From Nocardioides sp. TF02-7 (GTDB taxonomy: Bacteria > Actinomycetota > Actinomycetes > Propionibacteriales > Nocardioidaceae): a stretch of 64,000 bases of DNA. Position numbers and translations under genes: made by a program. The DNA lies in contig NZ_CP092535.1 in NCBI RefSeq assembly GCF_022437945.1, positions 124,001 to 188,000 on the forward strand, in the 5' to 3' direction. Positions 16,329 through 25,923 of this stretch are shown piece by piece. The first letter of the stretch is position 1. Every line of letters begins with the position of its first letter. Under the pieces are notes generated by a model. The model ran no database searches, was not told the origin of the DNA, and saw only the letters and a program-made list of their open reading frames with translations.

Positions 16329-18444
16329 TCAGGCCTGCCTGTAGGCCACGCACACCGACGGGCGCGGGAAGTCGTCGGTGTGCGGCCAGGTGCTCGCCGG
16401 CTCCTCGAAGGTGGCGCCGGAGAGCTCCCCCGGGTGCTGTGGCGCGAAGAACAGCGACCGGTCGTCGTCGTAGACGAGCGGGCCGCAGCACTCCGCCCCC
16501 TTCGGCACGGTGAGGAACTGCCGCACGTTCCCGCGCTCCGGTCCCGCGACCGGCACGCGGAACAGGCCGTCGTTGGCGCCGAGCGCGTTGCCGTCGGTGG
16601 AGATCCAGAGGTTGCCGACCGAGTCGAACGCCAGGTTGTCGGGGCAGCTGATCCGGCTCACCTGGTCCTTCGGGAACCCCGCGAAGTAGGTCTCCGGGGC
16701 CTCCGGGTCGCCGCAGACGAGGAACAGGTCCCACGTGAACGACGCGGCGGCGTGGCTCGACCCGTTCTTGGGCGTCATCTCCAGGACGTAGCCGTTGCGG
16801 TTGCCGGACGCCTGGGTGAGCGGGGGACGCCGGGCCGGACCGCACCATCGAGGAGGTGACCGGGTTGGCCTCGTCCTGGGGGTGGCCGGCGCCGCGGTTG
16901 GAGTTGTTGGTGAGCGCGACGTAGACCTTGCCGTTCACCGGGTTGACCTCGACGTCCTCGGGGCGGTCCATCTTGGTCGGCTCCAGCCGGTCGGCCGCCT
17001 GGCGGGTGAAGACCAGCACCTCCTCCACGGTCATGCCCGGGACGAACGAGCGGGTGTCGGTGCAGAGCGGCAGCCACTTCCCGGTGCCCTGGTACGGCGC
17101 CTCCGGCGCGCCGTCGTCGTCGCCGGTCAGCCGGGCGACGTAGAGCGTGCCCTTGGTGAGGAGGGTCCGGTTGTGGCGCCGGGCGGCGGCGTTCCTGCGC
17201 CGGTCCACCTTGTCGGCGGAGACGAACTTGTAGAGGTAGTCGCCGCGCTCGTCGTCACCCATGTAGACCACCGCCCGGCCGTTGCCGGCCACGACGACGT
17301 TGGCCCCCTCGTGCTTGAACCGGCCCAGCATCGTGTGCTTCCGGGGCGGCACGTTCGGGTGCATCGGGTCGACCTCGACGATCCAGCCGAACCGGTGCGG
17401 CTCGTTGGGCTCGGCGCCGAGGTCGAACCGCTCCTCGACCGTGTGCCACTTGCGCGGGTCGCCGGCGTTGGGGGCGATGCCGTAGCGGCTGTAGGCGTTG
17501 GCGACGGCGCTGCCGTCGGCGAGGGTCGGCGGGGCCGGCAGCTCGCCGTCGGTGTTGAAGTACTGGTTGAAGTTCTCCTCGCCCGACAGGACCGTGCCCC
17601 AGGGAGTGGTGCCGCCGGCGCAGTTGTTGAGGGTGCCCTTGACGTTGCGGCCGGTGGGGTCCGCGCTGGTGCGCAGCAGCGGGTGCCCGGCCGCGGGCCC
17701 GGTCATCTTGAACGTCGTGTCCGCGTGGATCCGCCGGTTCTTCGGGGCGTTCTTGGTCGCGACCCGGAACCACGATCCCGGCACCCGGCCCTTCTTGATC
17801 GTGACCACCGACATCCCGTGGGTGTAGAGGCCGAGCCGGGCGATCTCCTCCTGCGTGTAGCGCCCGGTCGGGTACATCAGCTGCGGGTCGTCGTACTCGT
17901 GGTTGACGACCATCAGCGCCGTGTCGTCGTCGAGGGGCACGACGCCGACGTAGTCGTTGTTGTAGCCGAACTGCTTCTTCACCGCCTCGACCGTCAGGTT
18001 GTCGACGTCGAACGCGGGTGCGTCGGGCAGCACGGGGTCGCCCCAGCGGATGATCACGTGGTGGTCCCAGCCGTGCGGGAGGACGACCGCGTCGCGCCGG
18101 TTGGGAGGTACGGCGGCGAAGCCGGCCCGCGCCAGCGGTCCCGCGCGCCGCGCCCGAGCGGCCGGCAGCGACGGTGCCGCCGCCGCCGGACCCGCGGCCA
18201 GGCCGCCCAGCACCAGCGCCCCGGAGCCGGCGGCCGCGCCGGCCAGCAGCGACCGGCGGGCGACGACCTTGGCGATCTCGTCCTGGACGTGACCGGCGCC
18301 CGACCGGTTGGGCTCGGGGTGGTCGCAGGCGTTGCCGCAGCGGAACAGGCAGGTGAGGTAGGAGCGCGAGCCGTGGCGGTGGCCCTCCCGGTCGACGGGG
18401 GTGAGCGGCAGCAGCGGACGGTTCTCGGGGCGCGTGGCAGTCAT
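16329..18444 (-). CDS. phoX: PhoX-family secreted phosphatase (Tat substrate), frameshifted
   Basis: About 705 residues. The N-terminus carries a twin-arginine signal, VVARRSLLAGAAAGSG, near residue 60, preceded by a Cys-containing extension (CLFRCGNACDHPEPNRSGAG). The DUF839/PhoX core follows: LPHGWDHHVIIRWGDPVL, FGYNNDYVG, LMVVNHEYDDPQLM, GTVLSGEENFNQYF and LTNNSNRG, with acidic and His residues expected for the Ca/Fe site. An extra C at about 16813 splits the gene; the second frame begins RNGYVLEMTPKNGSSHAAAS and ends SVCVAYRQA. PhoX removes phosphate from organic phosphates outside the cell. A PHO-box-like array sits 25-62 bp before the ATG. Confidence 0.9.
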
Positions 18445-18468
18445 GGCCGGGAGCGTCGCGGGACCCCC

Positions 18469-18506
18469 TGAACCCTCACCGGTGCGGCGGTGACGTGCCG
18501 GTGAAC
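18469..18506 (-). promoter_or_regulatory. PHO-box-like 11-nt repeats upstream of phoX
   Basis: Reading the minus strand, heptamers phased by exactly 11 nt start at 18506 (GTTCACC), 18495 (CGTCACC), 18484 (CACCGGT) and 18473 (GTTCAGG). Actinobacterial PhoP boxes are 11-nt direct repeats beginning GTTCACC. Units 1, 2 and 4 fit; unit 3 is poor. Confidence 0.5.
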
Positions 18507-18600
18507 GGACGGGGAAGCGTCGGCGCCGCCCCGGCGTAACGCCCGGTGCCTCCCGTCGTTGGCCACACGAACGGGACGAGGGACCATCCGGAGGGGCGCC

Positions 18601-18957
18601 GTGGAGAAGATCGAGCTCGAGCTGACCGCGTTCACCCTGCGGGCCGGCTCGGTCGCCGTCAGCCACGTCGGCCAGCGCCTGACCCGCGGGCTGGAGCCCG
18701 GCGAGCTGGTCCTCCTGCGCGACGTCCGCACCGGACGGCACCACACCGCCGCGGTCGCCGACATCTCCTTCGAGGTCGCGGACACCGTCTACCGGCTCGA
18801 GGTGGGCGCTCCGATCTCGGAGACCGAGGCCGCCCGCTGGCTGCGGCCCGCCGGCGACACCGGGCACCTCACGAACGGCGACATCATGGCGCTCCTGGCG
18901 CAGCTGCGGCGCGGCCGTGAGGCCGTCCGCGCGATCGCCGACGACGTGGCGCGCTGA
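18601..18957 (+). CDS. Unknown soluble protein, 118 residues
   Basis: GTG 18601 with a good GGAGGGG ribosome site 4 nt upstream. The N-terminal half, EKIELELTAFTLRAGSVAV, LTRGLEPGELVLLRDVRTG and ADISFEVADTVYRLEVG, looks like an all-beta fold. The C-terminal part (GDIMALLAQLRRGREAVRAI) is helical. No signal peptide or membrane segment and no family that I recognise. It lies divergent from phoX, sharing its promoter region, and 150 bp before the DevR-like regulator. No function can be assigned. Confidence 0.65.
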   Translation: MEKIELELTAFTLRAGSVAVSHVGQRLTRGLEPGELVLLRDVRTGRHHTAAVADISFEVADTVYRLEVGAPISETEAARWLRPAGDTGHLTNGDIMALLAQLRRGREAVRAIADDVAR

Positions 18958-19107
18958 CGGCCGACCGCCCGCGCATCGTCCGAAGCGGCACGATCCCTAG
19001 TCCGAACGGGTGGTGCCCGGCGGGACGAGCGGTCAGATCCGGCCCCGGGACCCCTGATCAGGTCTGATAATCGCCCGCGGCCGGGCGCGATTCTGCAGAG
19101 TGGACCC

Positions 19108-19833
19108 GTGCCAGAACCTCGACCGATCCGGGTGTACCTGCTCGACGACCACGACGTGGTGCGGCGCGGGATTGCCAGCCTGCTCGTCGCCGAGCCCGAC
19201 ATCGAGATCGTCGGCCAGTCGGGCCTGGCGCGCATGGCCCTCCCGGACATCCTCCGGCTGCGGCCCGACGTCGCCGTGCTGGACGCCAACCTGCCCGACG
19301 GCAACGGCCTCGACGTCTGTCGCGAGATGCGGGCGGTCGACCCCGACATCAAGGGCCTGATCCTCACCAGCTACGACGACGACGACGCCATCTCGGCGGC
19401 GATCCTCGCCGGTGCCGCCGGCTTCGTGCTCAAGCAGATCGAGGGCAGTTCCCTGGTCAGCGGCATCCGCCTGGTGGCCGGCGGCCACTCGCTCATCGAC
19501 CACGCCGTCGCCGCGCGGGTGATGGAGCAGGTCGAGTTCCACAAGAAGTCGGTGCGGGTCATCAGCGACCTCACCCCCCAGCAGAGCAAGATCCTCTTCC
19601 TCATCGCCGACGGGCTGACCAACCGGGAGATCGCCGAGCGGCTGTTCCTCGCGGAGAAGACGGTCAAGAACCACGTCACCGGCCTGCTGGCCCGGCTAGG
19701 GGTGTCCCACCGCACGCAGGCCGCGCTCCTGGCGCAGCGCCTGCGCGGGGACGCGCGGTTCGCCGGCAGCGAGCCCGCGCCCGCGGACACGCGGCCGGGC
19801 GGCCCTGCCGCCCCGCCGCGCGCCGCGGGCTGA
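19108..19833 (+). CDS. NarL/LuxR response regulator, DevR/DosR-like
   Basis: 241 residues, GTG start. The receiver domain has YLLDDHDVVRRG (acidic pair), VAVLDANLPDGNGLDVCREM (phospho-acceptor Asp), LILTSYDDDD (switch Thr) and FVLKQIEGSSL (Lys). The C-terminal helix-turn-helix reads LTPQQSKILFLIADGLTNRE, then FLAEKTVKNHVTGLLARLG and RTQAAL. These phrases are very close to mycobacterial DevR (DosR). A 25-residue Pro/Ala tail follows. No kinase gene adjoins it, but a DevS-like GAF-GAF kinase lies at 56110-57705, beyond the flagellar cluster. It could link redox state to motility; that is inference. Confidence 0.88.
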   Translation: MPEPRPIRVYLLDDHDVVRRGIASLLVAEPDIEIVGQSGLARMALPDILRLRPDVAVLDANLPDGNGLDVCREMRAVDPDIKGLILTSYDDDDAISAAILAGAAGFVLKQIEGSSLVSGIRLVAGGHSLIDHAVAARVMEQVEFHKKSVRVISDLTPQQSKILFLIADGLTNREIAERLFLAEKTVKNHVTGLLARLGVSHRTQAALLAQRLRGDARFAGSEPAPADTRPGGPAAPPRAAG

Positions 19834-19857
19834 CCCCTCCCGGGCCGGTCCGGCCGG

Positions 19858-21630
19858 TCAGACCTCGAACCGGGCGACGAGCGACCGCAGCTCGGAGGCC
19901 ATCCCGGTGAGCTGGGTGGCGGAGTCGAGGGTCTCCTGGGCGCCCTGCCGGGTCTCGGCCGCCGCCGTCGCCACCTGGGTGACGTCCTCGGCGATCCCGT
20001 TGGCGCCGGCAGCCGCCTCGGTCACCGACCGGGCGATCTCGTTGGTCGTCGCCGTCTGCTCCTCGACCGCGGAGGCGATCGTGGTCTGGATGTCGTTGAT
20101 CCGGGCGATCACCTCGGCGATCCGCCCGATCGCCGACACCGCGCCCTGGGTGTCGCTCTGGATCGCCTCGATCTTCTGACCGATGTCCTCGGTCGCCCGC
20201 GCGGTCTCCTTGGCCAGCTCCTTGACCTCGTTCGCGACGACCGCGAAGCCCTTGCCCGCGTCCCCTGCCCGGGCGGCCTCGATCGTCGCGTTGAGGGCGA
20301 GCAGGTTGGTCTGCTGGGCGATCGAGGTGATCACCTTGATGACCTGCCCGATCTCGGCCGACGACTCGCCGAGCGAGGCGACCGTCGTCTCGGCGCCCCC
20401 GGCGACCTGGACGGCGTCGGTCGCCACCGACGCGGCCTCCGTCGCGTTCTTGGCGATCTCGCGGATGCTCGCCGTCATCTCCTCCGCGGCGGTCGCGACG
20501 GTCTGGATCGAGGCCGAGACCTGCACCGAGGCGGACGAGGCGGAGCCGGCCCGGTCGCTGGTCAGCGACGCACCGTCGCCCATCGACCGCGACAGCCCGG
20601 TCAGCTGACCGGCCGACGTGGCCAGCACCTCGGCGGTGCGGCTGATGTCGCCCATGCTCGCACGCATCGTGGACAGCAGCGTGCGGAGCGCGGCGGCGAC
20701 CTGGCCCACGGCATCGTCGCCGTCGACGTCGAGCTCGCGGGTGAGGTCGCCGGCGGCCGCGGCCTGGACGACGTCGAGGATCTGCTCGACCTTCGCCGCG
20801 AGCACCTCGGCGGCCTCGCTCTCGGCAGCGTCGCGCTCGGCCTTCTCCCGCTCGAGACGCACCTTGTCGGTGATGACGTCCCACGTGGCCATCGCTCCGA
20901 TGTAGCTGCCGTCGGCGTCCCGGATCGCCGAGACGAGGAGGTCCAGCGTCTCGGGACCGACCTGGATGTCCGCCCGGCGGGGCAGCGTGGCGCCGTCGGC
21001 GAGGATCGCCCGCTGGTAGCCCGGCTTCTTGTGGAAGATGTCGAGGCTGGAGCCGACGACCTCGTCCGCGCGCACCGGCAGGTGCTGCTCGAGGCGGCGC
21101 AGCGTCTCCAGGGACGTGGGGTTCATGTAGGTGATGACGAAGTCCCGGTCGGCGAACATCATGTTCGTCGGGCTGTTCTCCATCATCGACCTGATCCGCG
21201 ACAGCTCGCGCTCCTCGGCGACCCGCTCGGTGACGTCGGCGAAGATCGCGAGCGCGCCGACGTACCGCCCGGCCTCGTCGTGCACCGCGGTGAACGTCCC
21301 CTCGTGCACCCGGCCGTCGACCTCGTCGCGGGTGGAGAAGGGAAGGTAGGCGTCGGTGGCCGTCAGGTCGCGCCCGAGCTCCGGGTGCAGGTAGAGCGCC
21401 TCGAAGGAGCGGCCGACCAGGGCGTCGGCGTCGACCTGCGCCGCGGCGACGTGCCGGCCGGCGAGCTCGGCGCGGGCGCTGCGGTTGACGAAGCGGACCC
21501 GGTAGTCGGGGCCGAGCACGAACGCCGGGCTGGGCACGGCGTCGAGGAGCGCGTACGACGGCTCGCCGGCGCCGCTCGGCACCTCGCGCGGAGCGGGTGC
21601 TGCGTCGGGTCTGGTCTCGAGGTCGGTCAT
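19858..21630 (-). CDS. Soluble PAS-PAS methyl-accepting chemotaxis protein
   Basis: 590 residues with no transmembrane helix, hence a cytoplasmic receptor. PAS 1 (residues about 25-135, [20 protein letters not shown]) and PAS 2 (about 145-265, [20 protein letters not shown]) are followed by a HAMP-like helix ([20 protein letters not shown]) and a signalling coiled coil. Its hairpin tip, [20 protein letters not shown] followed by [18 protein letters not shown], is the CheA/CheW-binding signature. The ligand is unknown; PAS 2 resembles receptors that bind haem or flavin, so an aerotaxis role is possible. It overlaps the cheW stop by 4 bp (ATGA) and ends the cheA-cheW-mcp operon. Confidence 0.93.
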   Translation of the reverse strand: MTDLETRPDAAPAPREVPSGAGEPSYALLDAVPSPAFVLGPDYRVRFVNRSARAELAGRHVAAAQVDADALVGRSFEALYLHPELGRDLTATDAYLPFSTRDEVDGRVHEGTFTAVHDEAGRYVGALAIFADVTERVAEERELSRIRSMMENSPTNMMFADRDFVITYMNPTSLETLRRLEQHLPVRADEVVGSSLDIFHKKPGYQRAILADGATLPRRADIQVGPETLDLLVSAIRDADGSYIGAMATWDVITDKVRLEREKAERDAAESEAAEVLAAKVEQILDVVQAAAAGDLTRELDVDGDDAVGQVAAALRTLLSTMRASMGDISRTAEVLATSAGQLTGLSRSMGDGASLTSDRAGSASSASVQVSASIQTVATAAEEMTASIREIAKNATEAASVATDAVQVAGGAETTVASLGESSAEIGQVIKVITSIAQQTNLLALNATIEAARAGDAGKGFAVVANEVKELAKETARATEDIGQKIEAIQSDTQGAVSAIGRIAEVIARINDIQTTIASAVEEQTATTNEIARSVTEAAAGANGIAEDVTQVATAAAETRQGAQETLDSATQLTGMASELRSLVARFEV

Positions 21631-22133
21631 CGGTTCCCTCCGGTGGGGTTGGTGGTGACGTCCAGCGCGCGGTCGGCGTCGAGGACGAGGAGGATGGCGT
21701 CAGGGAGCGAGCGGACGCCGTGGACGACGTCGCGGACGACGGCGGGCACGGTCGGCGGCACCGGCTGGAGCCGCAGGCCGGACACGTCGATCACGTCGCC
21801 GATGTCGTCGACGAGCACGCTCACGATCTCGCCGCGGCTGCGGACGATCACGTTCATCGGCAATCGGTCGGCGGGACGGGGCGGCCGTCCGAGCCGGACC
21901 CGCAGGTCGATCGCGGTCACGATCTGGCCGCGCAGGTTGATGAGGCCCGCGACCTCCGGCCGGGCGCTCGGCACCGGCGTCATCGGCTGGTGCCGCAGCA
22001 CCTCCTGGACCTCGTCGACGGCGACGCCGAAGAAGAGGCCGTCGACCCAGAACGTGCAGCACTGGCCGGTCGCGGCGGGCACGGTGGGCACGGTGGGCAC
22101 GGTCGGCATGGCGGGCGGGGTGGGTGTAGTCAT
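21627..22133 (-). CDS. cheW: Chemotaxis adaptor CheW
   Basis: 168 residues. After a Pro/Thr/Val repeat tail ([10 protein letters not shown], encoded by 9-bp DNA repeats) comes the CheW beta-barrel: [40 protein letters not shown] and [14 protein letters not shown]. It couples the receptor to CheA at the membrane-distal signalling array. The start at 22133 overlaps the cheA stop and the stop overlaps the receptor start, so the three genes are translationally coupled. Confidence 0.93.
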   Translation of the reverse strand: MTTPTPPAMPTVPTVPTVPAATGQCCTFWVDGLFFGVAVDEVQEVLRHQPMTPVPSARPEVAGLINLRGQIVTAIDLRVRLGRPPRPADRLPMNVIVRSRGEIVSVLVDDIGDVIDVSGLRLQPVPPTVPAVVRDVVHGVRSLPDAILLVLDADRALDVTTNPTGGNR

Positions 22134-24291
22134 GCGGGCACCTCCGCCGCCGCGACGACCGCGCCGAGGTCGACCAGGTCGGTGACGTGACCCTGCACCA
22201 CGGCCGAGCCGAGGACGCCGGGGCGACGGCCCACCGAGGACGGGACGACCTCGGTCTCGACGACGTCGAGCACCCGATCGATGACGATGCCGACCGCCCG
22301 GTCCGCGACCTCGTGGACGACGACGGCGACGTCTGCGTCGGCGCCGTCGCGTCGGTCGGGGAGGCCGATCCGCGGCGCCAGCCGCACCAGCGGCAGCAGC
22401 CCGTCGCGGTACTGGACGACCTCCACCGGGCCGGCTCGCTCCACCCGGCCGGCCGGGAACTCCTCGAGCCGGGCGACCTCGGCGAGCGGCAGCGCCGCCC
22501 GCCGACCGCCGCCGACCTCGAGGACGAGGAGCGACACGGCGTCGGGGGCGGTGTCCGTGGCCGTCTCCCCCGCCGGCCGTGGTCGGTGTGTCGACGCCGT
22601 GCGAGCGGCCGATCCCGCCGACGTCGAGGATCAGCGCGACCCGGCCGTCGCCCATGATGGTGGCGCCGGCGTAGACCTCGAGGTTCTTGATCTGGCGACC
22701 GATCGGCTTCACGACGATCTCCTGGGTGTCGTGCACCTCGGAGACGCAGAGGCCGAACCGCACGTCGTCGCTCTGCAGCACGACCACGACGAGCGAGTCC
22801 CGCGAGGGCGCCGGGCCTCCGAGCGCCTCGGCCAGGTCGACGAGGGGAAGCAGGTCGCCGCGCAGCCTGCAGCACCGGGCGCCGGCCAGGTGCTCGACGT
22901 CGCGCCGCAGCTCCTCGCCCTCGACGCGGACCAGCTCGACCAGGTTGGCCTGCGGGATGGCGTAGCGCTGGCCCCCCTCGGCCACGACGAGGGCCGGGAT
23001 GATGGCCAGGGTGAGCGGGATGCGGATCCGGCAGGTGGTGCCGCGGCCGGGCTCCGACTGCACGTCGACGGTGCCGCCGATGCGCTCGATGTTGGTGCGC
23101 ACCACGTCCATGCCGACGCCACGACCGGAGATGTTGCTGACCGTCGGCGCGGTCGAGAACCCCGGCCGGAAGATCAGGCCCAGGACCTCGCGCGGCTCCA
23201 TCCGGGCGACCTCCTCGCGGCTCACCGCGCCTCGTCGGACGGCGACCTCGGCGATCCGGGCGGGCTCCATCCCGGCGCCGTCGTCGGTGACCTCGACGAC
23301 CACCTGTCCGGACTCGTGGCGGGCGCGCAGCAGGAGGCTCCCCCGGTGCGGCTTGCCCAGGGCGGCCCGGTCGGCCGGCGGCTCGATGCCGTGGTCGAGC
23401 GCGTTGCGCACCAGGTGGGTCAGCGGGCCCTTCAGGGCCTCGAGCAGGCTGCGGTCGAGCTCGGTCTCGTGTCCCTCGAGGGTCAACGCGACGTCGCGAC
23501 CGAGCTGGTGGGAGAGGTCGCGGACGATCCGCGGCATCTTCGACCAGACCTGCCCGATCGGCTGCATCCGGGTGCGCATGACCGACTCCTGGAGCTCGCT
23601 GGCGACCAGGTCGAGGCGCTGGCTGGCACGCAGCAGCTCCGCGTCGGCGTGGTCGTCGGAGCGCTGGAGGATCTGGTTGCGGGTGAGCACGAGCTCGCCG
23701 ACCAGCTGGACCAGGTTGTCGAGCAGGTCGACGTCGACCCGGACCGTGGCGTCCACGAGCGACCGGCGCTCCTCACCCCGGTCGTCGTCGGGGGCGGGTG
23801 CCGCCGGGTCGTCCGTCGCAGGGGCGACCGTCGGCGGGGTGTCCGTCGGCGGAGCGGGGGACGGTCTGCTCCCGCATCCGGCGTCGCCGCCGCCGAGGGA
23901 GCGGCGAGGGAGCGCCTCGATCCCGGCGGCCACGGGCTCCACCTCCACCGCCGGGTCGACGTCGGCGCCGGTGCGCTCGACCACTTCGAGCAGCGCGCGG
24001 ACGGTGTCGACCATGCGCAGGAGCGCCTCGGCGACCTCGGGGGTCATCTCCCTGCTCGCCGTCGCGGAGCCGCGACAGCAGGGTCTCGCCGACGTGGGTC
24101 AGCCGCTCGAGCCGGCCCAGCGCGAGGAAGCCCGACGTGCCCTTGATCGTGTGGATCGTGCGGAAGATCGCCGACAGCAGCTCCCGCGAGCCGGGCTGCC
24201 GCTCGAGCTCCACCAGGTCGCGGTCGAGCTGGTCGAGGTTCTCGTGCGACTCCACGAGGAACTCGGCGATGATCTCGGCCTCGTCGTCCAT
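22130..24291 (-). CDS. cheA: Chemotaxis histidine kinase CheA with two CheW-like domains, frameshifted
   Basis: About 719 residues. P1 with phospho-His: FRTIHTIKGTSGFLALGRLE (about residues 45-65). There is no clear P2, only a Pro/Thr/Asp linker. Then dimerisation (LDNLVQLVGELVLTRNQILQ), kinase domain (LVRNALDHGIEPP, VTDDGAGM, SGRGVGMDVV), one CheW domain (YAIPQANLVELVRVEGEELR) and a second one (LLVLEVGGGRRAALPLAEVA to the end). Two extra G bases, at about 24050 (QEMTPEVAEALLRMVD) and about 22571 (AGETATDTAPDAVSLL), shift the frame; length modulo 3 confirms two insertions. ATG 24291 has a GGAAGGAGGG site. A FliA-type promoter lies at 24312-24338. It phosphorylates CheY and CheB. Confidence 0.93.
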
Positions 24292-24311
24292 GCGCCCTCC
24301 TTCCGACACCA

Positions 24312-24338
24312 CCATCGGCAGCGGAGGAGCACTCCTGA
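24312..24338 (-). promoter_or_regulatory. FliA (sigma-28) type promoter of cheA-cheW-mcp
   Basis: Minus strand: TCAG, 15 bp, GCCGATGG; the -10 ends 20 nt before the cheA ATG. Matches the pattern found at other motility genes here (sigma-28 consensus TAAA-N15-GCCGATAA). Confidence 0.75.
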
Positions 24339-24375
24339 GGAGGTCGGCCCAGTGGTGCAGTGGGGGCGGTGCGGC

Positions 24376-24609
24376 TCAGCCGCGCCGGCGCAGCGCCTCG
24401 GAGAGCGACGCGACGGCGTCCTGCGGCGGCGACGCCGCCTCGGCGTTCGCGTCGGCGAGCTCGGCGAGCAGCTCGGCGCGGTGCACCCGCACCGAGCGCG
24501 GAGCATCGATGCCGAGACGCACCACGTCACCCCTCACCTCGAGGACGGTGACGGTGATCTCGTCGCCCACGACGACGCTCTCGCCGATGCGGCGCGACAG
24601 AACAAGCAC
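24376..24609 (-). CDS. csrA: Translational repressor CsrA
   Basis: 77 residues. MLVLSRRIGESVVVGDEITV, TVLEVRGDVVRLGIDAPRSV and VRVHRAELLAEL are the conserved RNA-binding beta-strands; the tail is longer than the usual 60-65 residues. CsrA dimers bind GGA motifs in hairpin loops, and in Gram-positive bacteria repress flagellin translation. fliW, encoding its protein antagonist, lies just upstream (17 bp gap) in the same operon. A matching hairpin site is in the fliC leader at 28981-29000. Confidence 0.95.
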   Translation of the reverse strand: MLVLSRRIGESVVVGDEITVTVLEVRGDVVRLGIDAPRSVRVHRAELLAELADANAEAASPPQDAVASLSEALRRRG

Positions 24610-24627
24610 GTGGTGGAGGCTACCGAG

Positions 24628-25027
24628 TCACGCCACGAGCGGCGCGGCCAGTGGCAGCGCCGGGTCGTCGAGGACGACCTGGCTCGCGCGACGGGTGGCG
24701 ACGTTGACGACGAGGGGGGCCCGCAGGTTGACGGTCGTGTCGGCCAGTGACGGTCCGGTGCGCACGACCAGCAGCACGAGGACGTCGTCGACCGACTCGA
24801 TGCCGAGCGACGCGACGAGGTCGTCGTCGACCTCAGGGGCGTAGTCGGGGGTAGAACGGCGCGGGCGGGACGACCACGAACTCGAGGTCGTCGCGGTCGA
24901 GCGAGCGCAGGCCGTGGAGGATGCCGTCGTCGTCGAGCCGCACCAGGGCGAACCGGCGGTCGCCGGGGAAGCCGGGCATGGCCTCGACCAGCTCGATCAC
25001 GGGAAGGTCGTCCACGGGTTCGATCAT
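24628..25027 (-). CDS. fliW: Flagellar assembly factor FliW, frameshifted
   Basis: About 132 residues. VIELVEAMPGFPGDRRFALV and DLEFVVVPPAPFYPDY are FliW hallmarks. An extra C at about 24850 (TTCTACCCCCGAC) shifts the frame; the rest reads DDLVASLGIESVDDVLVLLV, then LADTTVNLRAPLVVN, as in FliW. It binds CsrA and free flagellin: when flagellin is exported, FliW is released to trap CsrA. The start at 25027 overlaps the flgL stop (ATGA), so it is coupled to hook-filament junction synthesis. Confidence 0.92.
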
Positions 25028-25917
25028 CGCAGGAAGTCGAGCAGGCTGGGCTGCAGGACCCGTTGGGTCGCGGAGAGCGCCGCCTGGTAGGCCACCTCCT
25101 GCAGCTGCAGGTCGACGACGGCCCGCGGCAGGTCGGTGTTCTCGATCTCGGCGAGCGAGCCGGTCAGCGACTGCGCCGCGTCGGTGGCCGCCAGCGCCGC
25201 CCGCTCGAGCCGGTCGTAGCGCGTGCCGGCGGCGGTGCGGGCGGCGAGCACCGTGTCGAGCCGGGCCGCGAGGGCGTCGAGGGAGGTCGTGATGCCGGCG
25301 GCGTCACCGGCCCGCAGCGCCGTCGCGAGCCCGTCGAGCTCGGCGAAGACCGAGGCGGCGCCGTCGCCGAAGACCGTCCGGCCGTCGACGTCGACCTGGA
25401 CCGTGACGCCGTCGGCGACCCGCCGTTCCACGTCGCCGGGCAGACCGACGTAAGTCCCGGTCGCGTCGTACGCCGTCCCGCCGGCGCCGACGACGCCGCC
25501 GAAGACCGGTCGCCCGAGGTACGTCGCGTTGGCGAGGCTCAGCACGCCGTCGCGGATCTCCTCCACCTCGGTGGCCAGCGCCTCGCGAGCGGTCGCGCCG
25601 GCCGTCCCGGAGCTCGCGCCCTGGAGGGCCAGCTCCCGCGCCCGGCGCACGGAGTCGGTGACGGTGCCCAGCGTGGCGTCGACCTGCGCGAGCCACCCCA
25701 GGCCGTCCTCGGCGTTGCGGGCGTACTGCTGCTGGTGGGCGATCGACGAGCGCAGCCGCATCGCGGCGGTGGTGTCGGCCGGGTCGTCCGACGGGCGGTT
25801 GAGGACCCGCCCGGTCGAGAGCTGCTCCTGGACCCTGGCGAGCCGGCCCAGGCCGTTCTGCAGGTAGTGGAGGGAGCTCTCGGTGAGCATCCGCTGCGTC
25901 ACGCGTCCGGTGGTCAT
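25024..25917 (-). CDS. flgL: Hook-filament junction protein FlgL
   Basis: 297 residues. The N-terminus VTQRMLTESSLHYLQNGLGR, then STGRVLNRPSDDPADTTAAM, and the C-terminus LQEVAYQAALSATQRVLQPS followed by LLDFLR are the flagellin-like coiled-coil ends typical of FlgL (HAP3). It joins FlgK to the filament after export through the flagellar type III apparatus. The gene follows flgK with a 6-bp gap and overlaps fliW. Confidence 0.94.
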   Translation of the reverse strand: MTTGRVTQRMLTESSLHYLQNGLGRLARVQEQLSTGRVLNRPSDDPADTTAAMRLRSSIAHQQQYARNAEDGLGWLAQVDATLGTVTDSVRRARELALQGASSGTAGATAREALATEVEEIRDGVLSLANATYLGRPVFGGVVGAGGTAYDATGTYVGLPGDVERRVADGVTVQVDVDGRTVFGDGAASVFAELDGLATALRAGDAAGITTSLDALAARLDTVLAARTAAGTRYDRLERAALAATDAAQSLTGSLAEIENTDLPRAVVDLQLQEVAYQAALSATQRVLQPSLLDFLR

Positions 25918-25923
25918 CTGGTG

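Noticed and set aside
16252..18867. An extended minus-strand frame beyond the phoX ATG
   Set aside because: The upstream part overlaps the divergent gene at 18601 and the PHO-box-like region; the Tat signal fixes the N-terminus near 18444.
22130..22537. A separate second cheW gene
   Set aside because: The frame joins cheA after removing one G at about 22571, and length arithmetic for the whole cheA then works.
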